From positions 10,717,456 through 10,781,455 of the forward strand of contig JAVLUZ010000142.1 in the NCBI GenBank assembly GCA_036768485.1: a DNA stretch of 64,000 nt, in the 5' to 3' direction. The notes beneath the pieces were generated by a model. That model did not search any database and was not told the origin of the DNA. It worked only from the letters and a program-made list of their open reading frames with translations. The position numbers and the translations under genes were made by a program. Below, piece by piece: positions 52,434 to 64,000 of the stretch (positions are counted from its first letter, which is position 1; the number at the start of each line of letters is the position of its first letter). This DNA is from Mermis nigrescens (Eukaryota; Nematoda; Enoplea; Mermithida; Mermithidae).

Positions 52434-55400
52434 TCAAAATTGAGTCTTCTTTATACCAAATGCACATTTTATGCCCTGCAAACCGGAGCTGATTTCTATG
52501 CATTTCAAGCGATAATAGTTGGCCTGCTCTTCGTACTTCGCCTTCTTGGCTAAGTTAGCCTCGATTTTGGTCTGTAAAGCGTTGTTTTTGAGTTCAATTT
52601 GCTTCGTTTTTTCAGCGATTCGCGCGTTTTTCTCAGAAAAACGGCAAAGTTTTTCCCAGGAAAAGTTATTTCGACTGAGTACACTTTTGCGTTTCTGATT
52701 GTGCGTTCTATTATTGATCACCTTCAATCCACTTTCGTTGGCAATAACGGAATTCCGCAAATCGCTGAAGTGAACGTTGTTTTTGACAGAAAAGCCGTTA
52801 ATGGCCAGTTTGTTATTTGCATTTTCTCCGGTCGTCGATTTCCTATCAGTCGAATCATCATTATAAGTAATTTGCAGTTCGGTGGAAGTTGATTCTGAAG
52901 GCACTGGTTCGGGACTCGAATTCTGTTGATTTTCCGACAAAAATAATTCGTCGGCTGCACGCTGAGATCCGAGAGGCGAAGCGTTTGCAGATTCTAACGA
53001 TTCTGTAGCACAAGCGAGGAACCCGATACACATTTGTTTATGCGAATAAAAAAGTAAAGGTTATCTCACAACGTCCATTTTAAGGGCGTGTAGACGGTAA
53101 GACATGAGAGATCATTTTATGAAATCGTGATCCTGATTTTGTTTATTATTTTATTGTTTATTACAAGTTAGCGTCAAGCTTGGACCAGCCAGAGTGGTTT
53201 CTATACATTTACAGTATGGAAATTCTAGGAGGTCAGCCAAAAGGGAATTTTTATAAAGTGCCTTTTTGGGGCTAAAAAGCGATGGGTACACATTATAAAC
53301 ACCGTTTTTTACATTCCTGACAATGCTCATTTTTCTAGAGCATAAAAACTTTTAAACTTTTAAAAATACGAAAACTAGAAAATGAGTAGAAAGCGAAGTG
53401 CCGGAAATTTGACACTTTATAGCTAAAACTTGGCTAAAAACGCTTAAAACATCACATTTTCTACCATTTTCTGTGGAAAATCTGAAATTCTGGGAGGTTG
53501 GAGCCATTCTGCGGGGGGTCAGCAGCATACATGGGCAGCAACCAAATTCTGGTGGTCGATGAGGCCAAATTTCTAAAAATAGTACCAAAAATTTAATTCT
53601 GTGGGTTTCCAGATTCTGGTAAAGCCCTCAACCCCCGCGCCCATATTAGTGTTGGCAAAAGTTCGGGAAAAAAGAACTTTTGAACTTAGTTCTGAGCTAT
53701 AGTCTGTTTCACATAACTTCGTGCATTAATTTTAAGAATTTTCGTCGACAGTAGGCCGAGGGTTACGTACTACATCTACTATATATTTTTGAAAGTTTGT
53801 TTGTTTGTATGTATGTTCGTATGTTTGTGCCGGGTTGGCTCCGGCCCAATGAAATTGGTGGGCTGATATTTTGGGCCGAGGTCGGTCCAATGGGGGAAGG
53901 AGCCGTAGCGATCTTGAAATTTCGACAAACGCACCCATTGGCCCTGGGCAGGGAAGGAGCAGGGTTTGGCCCCTGTGCTATAAGCCTCCACGATTTCGGG
54001 AGATGGCCGATTTTTTGCTATTTTTTTCAAAAATTAGTTTATACTGTTTGTATAGGGATACCCCGGCCAAGAGGAGCATGCCTGGCGACACTATGTACAT
54101 TGTTATATGTTATAGCATTGGTCGGCACTGTGAAACATCAAAATACGGGTTTAACCAAATGATGCTATAACATAGGCAATTTTATAAGATAGGCATGGTA
54201 TGAGATACTATGTGCAACAAGATAAGCAATGCTATAAGATAGGACGTGATATAAGATACTCTGTGCTACAGGATAGGCAATACTATAAGATAGGACGTGA
54301 TATAAGACACCCCGTGCTACAAGATAGGCAATGCTATAAGATAGAACGTTATAAAAGATACCCCGTGCTACAAGATAGGCAATGCTATAAGATAGGAAGT
54401 GATATAAGATACCCCGAGCTGCAAGATAGGCAATGTTATAAGATAGTATGGGATATAAGATACCCTGTGCTACGAGATAGGCAATGCTATAAGATAGGTT
54501 TGGTATAGATACCCTGTCTGTGCCATAACATGCAGTGATATAAGATAGGAGATACCATCAGCTATAACATATCACGTGATATATGACACCCTTTGCTACA
54601 ACAAGCAAAAAATTTTTAAAACATCAAAAATATGGTTTGACCGAAAAAATTTTTCAAAACATCCTAAAACATCAAAAATATGGTTTGACGAAAAAAATTT
54701 TCCAAAACATCCCAAAACATCAACAATATGGGTTTTATTAAAAAAATTTCCAGAACACCCCAGAACATCAAAAACATGATTATGGCTAAACAATTTTCAA
54801 AACCATTCTGTAACGTCAAAAATATGGATTTGATCAAAAAAATGGTTGACAAAAGACATTTTTAAAAAATCCAAAAAAATAAAATATGGTTTGTACCAAC
54901 AATTTTTTTAGAAATATCCCAAAAACATCAAAAGTCTTGAAAAATAAAAAATACAAGAGACATATTAATTCCATATAGCTATCAGGCCTAAGTTCAGCCC
55001 GGGCAACGCCGGGCAGCTCAACTAGTTTACATATAAGATCAATGCTATAATCGCAATCTGTCAGCTTATTGTCGTAGATAGTTTTAAAATTTATGACCGA
55101 AGTTGTTTGAAATAGACTGTTCCTACTCCTTGAAATTTAGAACTATAGTCTGTTTCACACAAGTATGGTCATAAATTTAAAACTATCTCCGACAATAACT
55201 GAGTTTTACAAACATATATACAGGTACTCATACACATGTACAGGTCAAACGAAAAATCTATTAGCGTGTTACATCTTTATCTATGGGAAGAAGTGAACAA
55301 CCTTTTAAGAGGCATTAGTCAGGAGTAATACATAAATACATATGTATTTACATATATTGTTAAGAACGCAAATAAGGAGGCGACAAAATCTACCATAAAG

Positions 55401-58400
55401 AAAGTAACGTAGTTATGTATTTTGTTGCAATCACAGGCATCAAATGCATGGCTTTCATCACTTGTAGAAGTGGGAATAGAAGAACTAAATTGAGAATTAA
55501 GTTCAACTGGAAATGAACTAAATTCTTTTCCGGACTAAATTTTTGAGAAAAGAAGTAGAACTAGAACTAGGAACTAAGAACTAATAGTTCTAACTTAGTT
55601 CTATCTTAGTTCTCTTAGTTAAATATTGCTAAACATAGCCCATATGTGGTCAGTAGTCATTCTGGGGGTTCAAAACCATACGTGAAAAGCAAGGGAATTC
55701 TGTATGGTCGGCCCAGAAAAATTTTTAAAAGTGCCTTTTGTGGCTCACAAAGAATGGGCACACGTCAAAAACACTTGTTTTCTGACGTTTCAAACGGTAC
55801 TCATTCTTTATAGAACATAAGAAACATTTGTGAAAATTTTGAAAAAATTTGACAAACTAAACGAATAGTCGTGAAATTAGAATATGGCGCCGGAAAGTTG
55901 ACACTTTTGAATCAAAAATTTGTCCAAAAAAGCTCAAATCAGCACACTTTTTAGGATTTTATTCGAAAACCGACCGATGAGAGAGTCGACAGCATAGGTG
56001 GGCAGCACAGAAATTCTGGGGTGTTGAAAAAATTTTTAAAGGTCAAAAAATGGTCTTAAAAGTAGTTGTATGGCAAAAAAACACCAATTTTTGGCGTTTC
56101 TCATCAAGCTCTATCCAATGGCATCAAAAAATTGCTAAAAAAGCAAGAAAAAATTTTTCTGGGGGGGTATTTTGATTTCTGGGGGGTATTTCAACTTCTG
56201 GGGGTGTATACCCCCCAAACCCCCCACGCCCATGTGTGGTCGACAGCCATTTTGCAGGGGTTAGCAACCATTCTGAAGTCAAAACACCCCCGCCCTAGGA
56301 ACGCACATGGTCCAAACTACAAACCCCTTAACCCCCACCCAATAACACGTATGGTAGTATACTGAAACTGGCGTATTTTTGCAATAGCACTTTTGCTGCA
56401 TAGCTGCTTAGAAATAAGTTGGGTAACGCAGAGCAAAATCAAATGTAGACAATTATCGACATTATCGACAAACTAGTCTTTTTGAACCCAAAAATCATTT
56501 AAGAGTTTCGGTGCTCTGAAATGGTGGTGGAGCTAGTACATAAATGCAAGGCCGGTCTGAGGTCAGTCGATCTATGGGAGGGGTCAATAACAGCTTGTTG
56601 AGCTAAAATGGTCTTGAAAATTTGTTTGAACGTTAAAAAAGCGTAAAAAATACCACAATTGACAGTTGCTGCTCTATTTCAAAAACTTTAGCTCGACGAA
56701 TTTTTTCCTTTATTGGCCTTGATTTTCCTTATTTCTCCAACAAAAGAAATTAGCTTTGCGCTTCTGGGGTATAGATGCCTGTGTCTCACTCAATTCTAAA
56801 TGAATGCTAGCAATTCTTCAGTATGAAAAGTAAAGATGGCCAGAAATGACTGAAAGATGACTAAGCATTGTTTTTAGGCTGCACATGCACCCTTCGTCTC
56901 TCTAATCTATAAGCTAAAAATCTCACTATCATTTTCCGCTAAATCAGCGTTATTAATCGAATCGAAATCATCAAAGCCGACTCCGATTACACCTTGCGAA
57001 AAATCTACGGATGTTGATTGTCTTGGAGAGACTAATTCATCAGCAAAAGAATCAAAGGATTGTCTTCTAAAAAAACACATTTTTATGAGGTTTAAAACGA
57101 TTGAACAAAAAGGAGAAAAAATGGAAAACGAATAATAGCACTAACTAGAAGATCTTTTCCTTTAAATAAGCACATCTCTTAAATTTCCTCTAGCAGGCAC
57201 GTAGCTAGCCCTCCTATTTTGGGGGGACCAACACCAATTTTGGGGGGTCTAAGCCAAAAATAGCACAAAATAACGTGTAAAAAGTCATATTTCTCCGGTT
57301 TTTTTCTGAATTTTGGGGGGTCTGGATCCCCCAGTCCCCCCACAGCTACGTGCCTGTGTTCTAAGAATCAGATTCAAAAATTCCACACAGCGTCTTTTTT
57401 ACATTTAAAAAACAATACGCACACGCCATAAACACAATTTTTCGACGTTTCTGACGAATATCTTTCTTTCCAAATAATAAAGACATGAAAAGTTCCCAAA
57501 AAGTTATATAAAAGTCAAACGATAAATGGACGAAACTAGTTATTTGGCGCGAACAACTTATATTCTTGTGACAAAAAAACCGCTAAAACGTTTAAAACTG
57601 CATATTTACTTAGGTTTTCCAGAGAATACAAATTCCGTAGGATTCAGCACCATAGTGTGAGATCAGCAGTCATTCTCTGAGACGAATTCCCAGGAGAATA
57701 ATATATCTTCGATATACGATTTTTAACTTAGGATATTAACTTTTAATTTGTTGAAGGTTTAGAGTAATTCAATTAATGTAAATCAATTTATTTCAAGATA
57801 TTTAAATCAAAGTAATCAATTATAATGCAGTGGTGTGGGATGAGAATTATGATCCTGACTTAAAGGAAGAAAGAAAATCAGAAATATGTGTACGAATGAT
57901 CACACGATTTAAGAATATTTTTTGGCGGCAATTATTTTACTTTGACGTAAACAATTGTCCGTCTTCGATCCTTATTGTGTCCTAATCCCCTGAGAAAATG
58001 TTCCTTTTTTTCTTCTGTGGAAGTCCAGACCCCAAATCACTGCGCATATCTGATCACGATGAGTTCCTGATTTTTTTGAAAAATCGCGAAGTTGGAGGGG
58101 GTTAAAAAATTTTTGGGGGTGGAAACTTTTCAGAGGGGTGAAAACCTCCTAATCCCCAAGATCATGTTTGGTCTTTTCCAGAAATACCTGCGATGCGATG
58201 CCACTTGCGAACCGTAAGTCGGGGTTGGGACGTGCCGCGACGGTTCAGGTTTGGGGCGCCGTCCGCCAGAAGCCGGTGGGCCAACTCCACGGCCGCCGCG
58301 TCCGCGTCGCTCTGAATACTGATACTGCGCCGCCACGCTTAAGCTGCTGCTGTAAGCCATTGAAGCCTCGTCGGCAAGCGTCAAAATGCGAGCAGTTATT

Positions 58401-61400
58401 GGCGGCAAATGCACATAATCGGCTAAGGGAACGTCCTTGAATTTGTTCTTTGTGCGCACCGACACGTTTTTCCAGAATGTCTGCAACTGGTTGACGGTTC
58501 GCGGCAGTTGAGCACTTACTGTACCATTCATTTCAGTGACGATCTGATGAAAGGATAAATACATAATTTTTGAGAATTTTTTAATTTATATAATTACATA
58601 TTAGCCTATCCAAACCCAAAGTGGGTGTTAGCTGGGTCAAATTTTTGCGCAGTTGAATTCCGTTAACCTAGGGGCTTTCCAGTTGGAATTTTAATCGACA
58701 GCAGCCAGCAGATTGCGGTAAGCATGGATCCGCTTAACATAATTATATGAAAGTATTACTTAATGGTAATAATGGCTAGGAAAAATTATACGGAAAGCGC
58801 AAGCTTATACGAAGCAGACAATATCAAACGGCAAAACAGACATGAAACACGAGGCTCTCATTGGAAAGTCAAAAAAGTTGTTTTAATAAAATAAGTACTG
58901 AACTACGAGAACGGCACAGGAAACCATAGTTGCACATCATGGTCGGTCTGGGGGTTAGCCATAAGCACGTACATGTAGCTGTGGGGAAACTAGGGGGAAA
59001 TTGGGGGACTAGTACATACATGCATAGCATGGAAATTCTGGGGAATATTATAAAGTGCCTTTTTGGGCCCAAAAATAGTTACGCGTCAAAAACATCGTTT
59101 TTCAGCGTATCTGACGATGCTCTATCTTTCTAGAGCATAAAAAGATTAATAAAATTTCGAAAAAGTCGAACAAATTGAACAAAATATAGTCAAAACATGA
59201 GTATGTGGCGCGAAGCGCCGAAAATTTTTCACTTTTGAGCAAACAGATAGCTAAAAACGCTTTGAAAAGAACCATTTCTACAAATTTTTAGAAAATTTTT
59301 GGGATCTTTCAAAAAATCGCCAATTCTGGGGGTTGAAAAATTTTTTGCGGGAGGGGAGTGGAAATTTTTCTGGGGGCCCCCTAAGATCATGCATGGACTA
59401 GTCCCCAAAAATTTCGAAAGTACGAGCATTTTTTACAAGGGCTAAGGAAAAAATTGAAAATCCTTGTAGGGCTCCTGAAGAAATACCAGAATAGATTTTA
59501 GCTCACTTTCGAGCAGATAAGTCCAATATTTTAAGGTCCTCGCGCCGGATTTATTGTTGTTGTGTAATTGTCTTTCAAGCATCCCAATGCAACGTAATTG
59601 AGTATAAAAAACGCTAAAAAAATTCTTCAGTAGAGACGACCTTATTCGTAAATGGGATGTTAGAAATCGTTTGTTTGGCTATTTCGAACCTATTTATCTA
59701 TTGAATTGAAATGAATTGAAATTTTAAAACAATTTTATTTTTTCTTCGACGTGCAGATAGCTCGCTCAGAAAGGCTCAAAAGCGTCATTATTTTTGCACC
59801 TCTTCTGGAAGACCAGCTACGTACTAGGTCAGTCGGTCTAAGGTGGTTCAGCCAGAAATTTTTTTAGCCAAAATTGCTTCGAAAACTGGTAAAAAATACT
59901 CAACAGCATACAATGTTAATTCAGAGTTTAAGCATTTTTGCAGGATTCTTTCCTATCATTCTGGCCTCTTTTTGTCTCATTTTCCATAAAAATTTCCGAT
60001 TTTTCATTAAAAATAATAAGTATGAACAGGCTCGTATCCAGGATTTTATTTCGGAAGGCCGGAAATTTTTGAGGCCAGATATCTCGAAAACCATCAGGAG
60101 ATAGGCGGAAATAAAGGTAGTTTTGAGCGTATCTCGGCGAGCACTCATGATGGTGAAGAAAAATTTTGGCAAAATTTTCAAAAAGTTTTCACCGTATTCC
60201 ATATTAATACATATACAGCAAATTTATCATTTAAGCTGATCTCTCATCACTTAATCAACAGTTTATTTTTTTCTCTCGCCTTTGTATTTGATCATTTCGC
60301 TTCACAGAAAAAAACAATACAGATCATGAATAATTCTGGCGCAAAGCGCCGAAAAAAATTCGACATATATTCTACATGTCAAGCTCAAATTTAAGCGGTT
60401 TTGAGCGGGCTAGAAGCCGAAAAACATATATAATCAATAAATACGGCGCGAAGCGCCGGAAAAATTTCATGTTTCCTGTGTCATAACTCAAATTCGAGCT
60501 GATTTGAGTGAGCTAGAAGGCAAAAAACTATAGCTGATCAATGAATTCGGCGCACAGCGCCGGAAAAAAATCGACATGCTCTCTATGTCTAACTCAAATT
60601 TGAGCGATTTTTAGCCCTTTAGAAGACAAAACTATACATAAACAACAAATCTGGCGCGAAGCGCCGGAAAGTTTTGAGTTTACTAGCTCAGAAGTACGCT
60701 GAAAACCAGTTTTGGCGGTGTTTTAGAAGCACTTTGCCAATTTTCCATTTTTCCCTTTGGAAAATTTTTTTCCCATTTCGAAGGGCCGGTCCCCCCGCCC
60801 CCTGAATACGGGACTGAGTATGAACATAATAGTGGGCATAAAATTTTACGGAAATAAATTATCGTGGGCTAACAAATTTAATAATTTGACTTTGCACCTA
60901 ACCAGCTACTGATTCCTACCTTGTCCCATACTTCTTTCTTTAGTTCAGCCAAGTTTGGTTTTCGCCCATTGTTCAACAAAACGTCCTTATTTTCCTCGAA
61001 AAGCTCGATGAAGCGTTGTTTTTCCGCATCGCTAAAGTTGGGACATCGTTCCACCTTGTCTCTGTCCCTAGTACCTCCATTATCTATTTGGTTCGTTGGA
61101 GACTGATCTGCAATCGATAATCGATTTTCGAATGAATAGCATTCAGATTTCAGAGAAATTCTTGGAGGAGATTCAATTGAAAACATTCGATCACTTTGGC
61201 TGTGATAGTTATTCAGCCTAAACGATGCTTGTTTGGGGCTTTCTAATGCGACCGGATAATTACGCGAAACAATGTTCATGCCTGAAATAGCAGGTAAAGA
61301 AAACATCCGCACTAACACATATTTTTACATTTTCCGTTAAATGAAAGGATCGAAAAAATGAAAGAAGGACTAATCCTGTGAGGGCCGATTCAATCGTAAG

Positions 61401-61928
61401 ACGCTAGGGTCAGTAAGCCTTTCCAGTCAAACTAGCATTCGTAACAAATGACGTAAACAACAGATACACGTGTAGACTTTCAGGGTCTATGGGGGGTGGA
61501 TTCTTTGTCCTTATCCTTAGTCAGCTAACTAAATATTGATCAGTAAATTGTTTTGATATAGCTAGCACTGTTAGCATGGTCAACAGTTTACGAAATTCTA
61601 TAGTTCATAAAAAATGCGCATTTAAAACAGATAAACGATCAGATATCATAAAAGCCTAACAAATTGCTTGCAAACATAAATGCTGCAAAAAAGTTGCTTC
61701 TATGAAAGCTTAACTTGCTTAAACCCTATTGTCAGAAGTCACATAAGACTACAGTGCGATTTACTTGTAGCGATTTCGAACAAATTTACACAAAAAGTGA
61801 GAAAATTAAGCAGAAATAAGTTATTGACATGAAATTTAACTGCTTCCTAATAAAGTTAATTTACCGGACTGAATCATCACACGTTGCTTATATGATCCAT
61901 CGTACAGGCCATACCTAATCGGCTTCAT
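52434..61928 (-). CDS. Myb/SANT-like (zeste-type) DNA-binding protein, five exons
   Basis: Exons on the - strand: 61865-61928, 60920-61281, 58188-58543, 56927-57066, 52434-53002. Every junction has AG/GT and matching phase, giving 1491 nt (496 aa). Exon 2 ends with CPNFSDAEKQRFIELFEENK and ELKKEVWDK; exon 3 continues IVTEMN and RTVNQLQTFWKNV. Together they form the three-helix Myb/SANT-like domain of the zeste/MSANTD type, about residues 105-175. The middle is Arg/Gly-rich (ERRGRGGRG). The last exon ends in a coiled coil (EKNARIAEKTKQIELKNNAL...). Such proteins bind DNA and often multimerise through the coiled coil; targets here are unknown. The first exon (MKPIRYGLYDGSYKQ) is supported by splice phase only. 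It could be a host gene or an old transposon-derived factor; the intron structure and open frame favour a working host gene. Confidence 0.8.
53225..53530. repeat. Dispersed repeat family R1 (copy 2)
   Basis: Intronic copy of the 3062-3400 repeat with the same order of blocks (GACAATGCTCATTTTTCTAGAG, AAGCGAAGTGCCGG, CTAAAAACGCTTAAAAC). Confidence 0.5.
53757..55021. repeat. Composite repeat with two internal minisatellites (family R6, inverted copy)
   Basis: Reverse-complement relative of 15938-17880: starts at CTACATCTACTATATATTTT, holds the GGGGGAAGGAGCCGTAGCGA block, then ATAAGATAGGCAATGC units (about 54180-54520), then AACATCAAAAATATGGTTTG units (about 54600-54960), and ends near GGGCAACGCCGGGCAGCTC. 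Repeat numbers and unit lengths differ from copy 1. Confidence 0.7.
55690..56238. repeat. Family R1 copy 3 followed by a family R5 element with perfect TSD
   Basis: 55690-55992 is an R1 copy. 55993-56238 is an inverted R5 element flanked by perfect GTCGACAG (55985-55992 and 56239-56246). Confidence 0.7.
57194..57356. mobile_element. Miniature element, family R4
   Basis: Perfect terminal inverted repeats CAGGCACGTAGCT / AGCTACGTGCCTG; reverse-oriented relative of 13695-13857. Flanks TCCTCTAG and TGTTCTAA match only partly. Confidence 0.7.
59030..59400. repeat. Dispersed repeat family R1 (copy 4)
   Basis: Contains ACATCGTTTTTCAGCGTATC, GACGATGCTCTATCTTTCTA and a perfect GGCGCGAAGCGCC hairpin (59207-59219). 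Intronic. Confidence 0.55.
60027..60816. mobile_element. Non-autonomous hAT-like element, family H3 (hairpin-array)
   Basis: 790 bp, ends CAGGCTCGTATCCAGGATTT and CTGAATACGGGACTG, flanked by perfect AGTATGAA (60019-60026 and 60817-60824). Four hairpins of the GGCGCGAAGCGCC type lie at roughly 105-bp spacing (perfect at 60445-60457 and 60653-60665). Inverted relative of 21736-22539. Confidence 0.88.
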
Positions 61929-61974
61929 TATGAACGCAGACCTGACCTGACCATAGGGATAAGGGAATAACCAC

Positions 61975-62110
61975 ACGTGGGCGTGGAGGGGGTTGGGGGT
62001 ATGCACCCACCAGAAGGCCGAATACCCCCAAACCGAAATACCCTCTCACCAGAATTCAATTTTTGAAATTTTTTTTGTTTTTTTAGCGATTTCAAAGAAA
62101 AAATTTTTTG
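61975..62110. repeat. Truncated family R5 copy
   Basis: CACACGTGGGCGTGGAGG at one end and AGAATTCAATTTTTGAAATT inside, as in the left half of 51882-52151; the right half is missing. Confidence 0.55.
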
Positions 62111-62429
62111 GCACAATCCAATCTATATTGAAGATTTTCATTCATTCAACACTGTACGGACGGCTTTTAACAGACTACGGTCAACGATACAAGCATAGAC
62201 AACTGCAATATAGAGCAGAATTTGCGAAAAATTTGCATGCTGTAAGATATTCAGGATATCAAGCTGATTTCACTAGAAAAACTTAAAACTTCGTACTCCG
62301 ACTGCGATATGTATCACGTGCCTTACACCAGCAAGATACAATGAAAAAAGCGGTTTCCTATTTTTACTTTTGTACCATTTTATTTATCAATTTTTATTTG
62401 ACGATGCAAGACTCCAAAATAAATTCGAA

Positions 62430-62519
62430 CTACGAACGGACACTTGAAGCATGAACTATGAGATCGAAGAATTGTTGCTTGAGATCCATCGGTATGAGTT
62501 TTCTCAAGGCACCTCTTAG
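62430..62519 (-). CDS. Possible 3'-terminal exon of an unidentified gene
   Basis: After a CAG acceptor at 62520-62522 (-) the frame reads LRGALRKLIPMDLKQQFFDL and IVHASSVRS before a TAG at 62430-62432. Two AATAAA signals follow within 60 nt on the same strand. The composition is protein-like, but I do not recognise the family and found no upstream exon, so this is tentative. Confidence 0.35.
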   Translation of the reverse strand, partial: LRGALRKLIPMDLKQQFFDLIVHASSVRS

Positions 62520-64000
62520 CTGATACGAAATGTCTTAATGGGATGCGTCACGTACACGCAATCATGAAATGAAAGTCAGTCTAATGCAGTATCGGTTCGA
62601 AATTTGGTTATGAAGATGCAAATCAGGATGCTTTTGTAAACGCATTGAAAACCAAATGCTTTAACTGTTGTCCAAATGAGTTTGTGCTATAGTACCAAAA
62701 TTTCGGTTCGCTTAATGTTTTATTTTTAAGTCTCCATTGTTCTCAAACTAGTTATAGCAATGTTAGACAAGAATTGTGATCTCTTGATTCGTACAAGTAA
62801 CCACACAAAGCGTTCTTTCTCGTTCAGAAAATTTTTGTCCTTTTCGTGCGCTTATGTCAAACGTGTTCAGAAAAATCAATTCAAAAGAGTTAAATCACGT
62901 AGTAGGCGCGACTCAAAGCAACAATTGATATTCGTGAGCGTAGTATCGAAGAGCGACTTTTCGGCCGGCGTCTCGAATGAAGGCATAGATTCAGAGCTAT
63001 ATGAACCAGTTTATTGCTAAGATTTTGTGTACATTTGCCAAAGAAGCATGCAGGCAGACATTAAAAACACTTTGAGCAGCCAAAAATTGACACACGGACG
63101 ATCGTGCGACTTTGAAGTTCAACTAAATGAGGCTGTCTCCACATATGCTGAATATTTTACGTAGATTTCGGTGAACTAGTTTGTCAAGAAATTGAATAGA
63201 TGGCATGAAGCGTAAAATGCGTTTGAGTGAAAATCATGTAGCACGCGCCTGAATTTTTCGCATATAGAAAAGATCGTATAGAACAAACTCATTTTTACTT
63301 GTCATTTATAACGCATTCACATTCAACTTGGTCAACAAGTTTTAAGATAACTGCGTACCGGAATCCAGAACCAAAGCATTTCTTTTTATCCCATTTTGAA
63401 CGAAAAAAGGAGAGAGATATCAATGTCATTGAGCCGATTGGGAAACTTTGCAAATGCATTACGAGCTTCCACGCGGATGTATTTCTTTCTAAGGTATGAA
63501 TCTGAAAAAATTAAAAAACGGCATATTTATCCTTTTTCTGACATTAATAAGCTACTAGCGAATAGGGCGCTTTGCTGCCCCATTTGCTAGAGCAATATTT
63601 TTCGCTAACTGGTCGCTTCGCTCCCGTTTGCAAAACAGACGGATATGTACCGTTATGGATAGCTGATGTTTGGGCTCCTGTATTTCAAAAACCAATCCGT
63701 GAATTTTCTTCAAAATCTACAGTAAGGCCGGTAGAGATATTACCAAAGAATAGTTGAAATTTAAATAAATTTATCAGCTGCGATTTGAGATATGAAGAAA
63801 AATTCAACCTTGAAAAGTGTTTTTGTTACGGTTTTGCGTTAGTTTACACTGCGGTATAAAGTGGTTTACACCAGTCGATAACGCTTTAAAAGTTGGTCTT
63901 GGGTGGCATAAAATATTTGCCCCGCGGCAATTACAAAAGTCCGTTAGAGCCACTTAAACGTTTTATAGTAATCCGTCGTTTCCGGGTTTCGTAAGCCCGA
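62520..64000. other. Unassigned interval with candidate exons
   Basis: Slightly GC-richer patches at 62830-63018 and 63595-63720 have open frames on one or both strands. On the + strand 63595-63720 reads QYFSLTGRFAPVCKTDGYVP and onward with a GTAAGG after 63720, but no acceptor gave a consistent join to the preceding open frame. No family was recognised. GTTTACAC motifs near 63843 and 63872 hint at repeat X debris. Confidence 0.35.

Noticed and set aside
60878..61318. Start of the Myb/SANT-like protein at 61318
   Set aside because: A strong pyrimidine-rich acceptor at 61282-61283 cuts through this segment and joins in phase to a better first exon at 61865-61928.

Overview
The window reads as an AT-rich, repeat-saturated animal (probably invertebrate, perhaps arthropod) nuclear contig. 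It has split genes with GT-AG introns as short as 59 nt, many 8-bp target-site duplications (TSDs) around hAT-type miniature elements, a PIF/Harbinger relic and one assembly gap (24868-24884). Species assignment is inference only. Region 1 (about 4.4-19.9 kb, + strand): nine phase-consistent exons of a TMEM161-type multi-pass membrane protein. Its introns are packed with hAT-like elements (one hAT nested inside another at 10416-12317) and a minisatellite-bearing repeat (15938-17880). The exon with the start codon and the last exon were not found. Region 2 (about 20-34 kb): no recognisable host gene. It holds nested hAT elements, a tRNA-like sequence, copies of a 4.5-kb composite repeat (here 'repeat X', studded with the palindrome GTGTAAACTTTACAC) and a decayed PIF/Harbinger element (30591-33413) with transposase and MADF-domain pseudogenes. 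Region 3 (34302-49200): a Polinton/Maverick element of 14,899 bp with about 0.7-kb terminal inverted repeats starting AG and a perfect 6-bp TSD (CACATC). It carries a major capsid protein, a candidate vertex/minor capsid protein, an adenovirus-type protease, a core-type protein, a packaging ATPase, a chromodomain integrase, small unknown proteins and an N-terminal remnant of protein-primed DNA polymerase with nonsense codons. Unexpectedly it also carries an intact 172-aa TATA-binding-protein (TBP) homologue. Near-identical TATAAATA boxes lie about 30-55 nt upstream of nine element genes, including TBP itself, so the element may carry its own transcription-initiation factor and matching promoters. 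Repeat X has inserted into this element (39077-43538, TSD TAA) and broken one gene; the element itself sits inside another copy of X. Region 4 (52.4-61.9 kb, - strand): a five-exon gene for a 496-aa Myb/SANT-like (zeste-type) DNA-binding protein with a C-terminal coiled coil; its introns hold more miniature elements. Region 5 (62-64 kb): unassigned sequence with one plausible terminal exon. All family calls are by eye from motifs; no database search was run.
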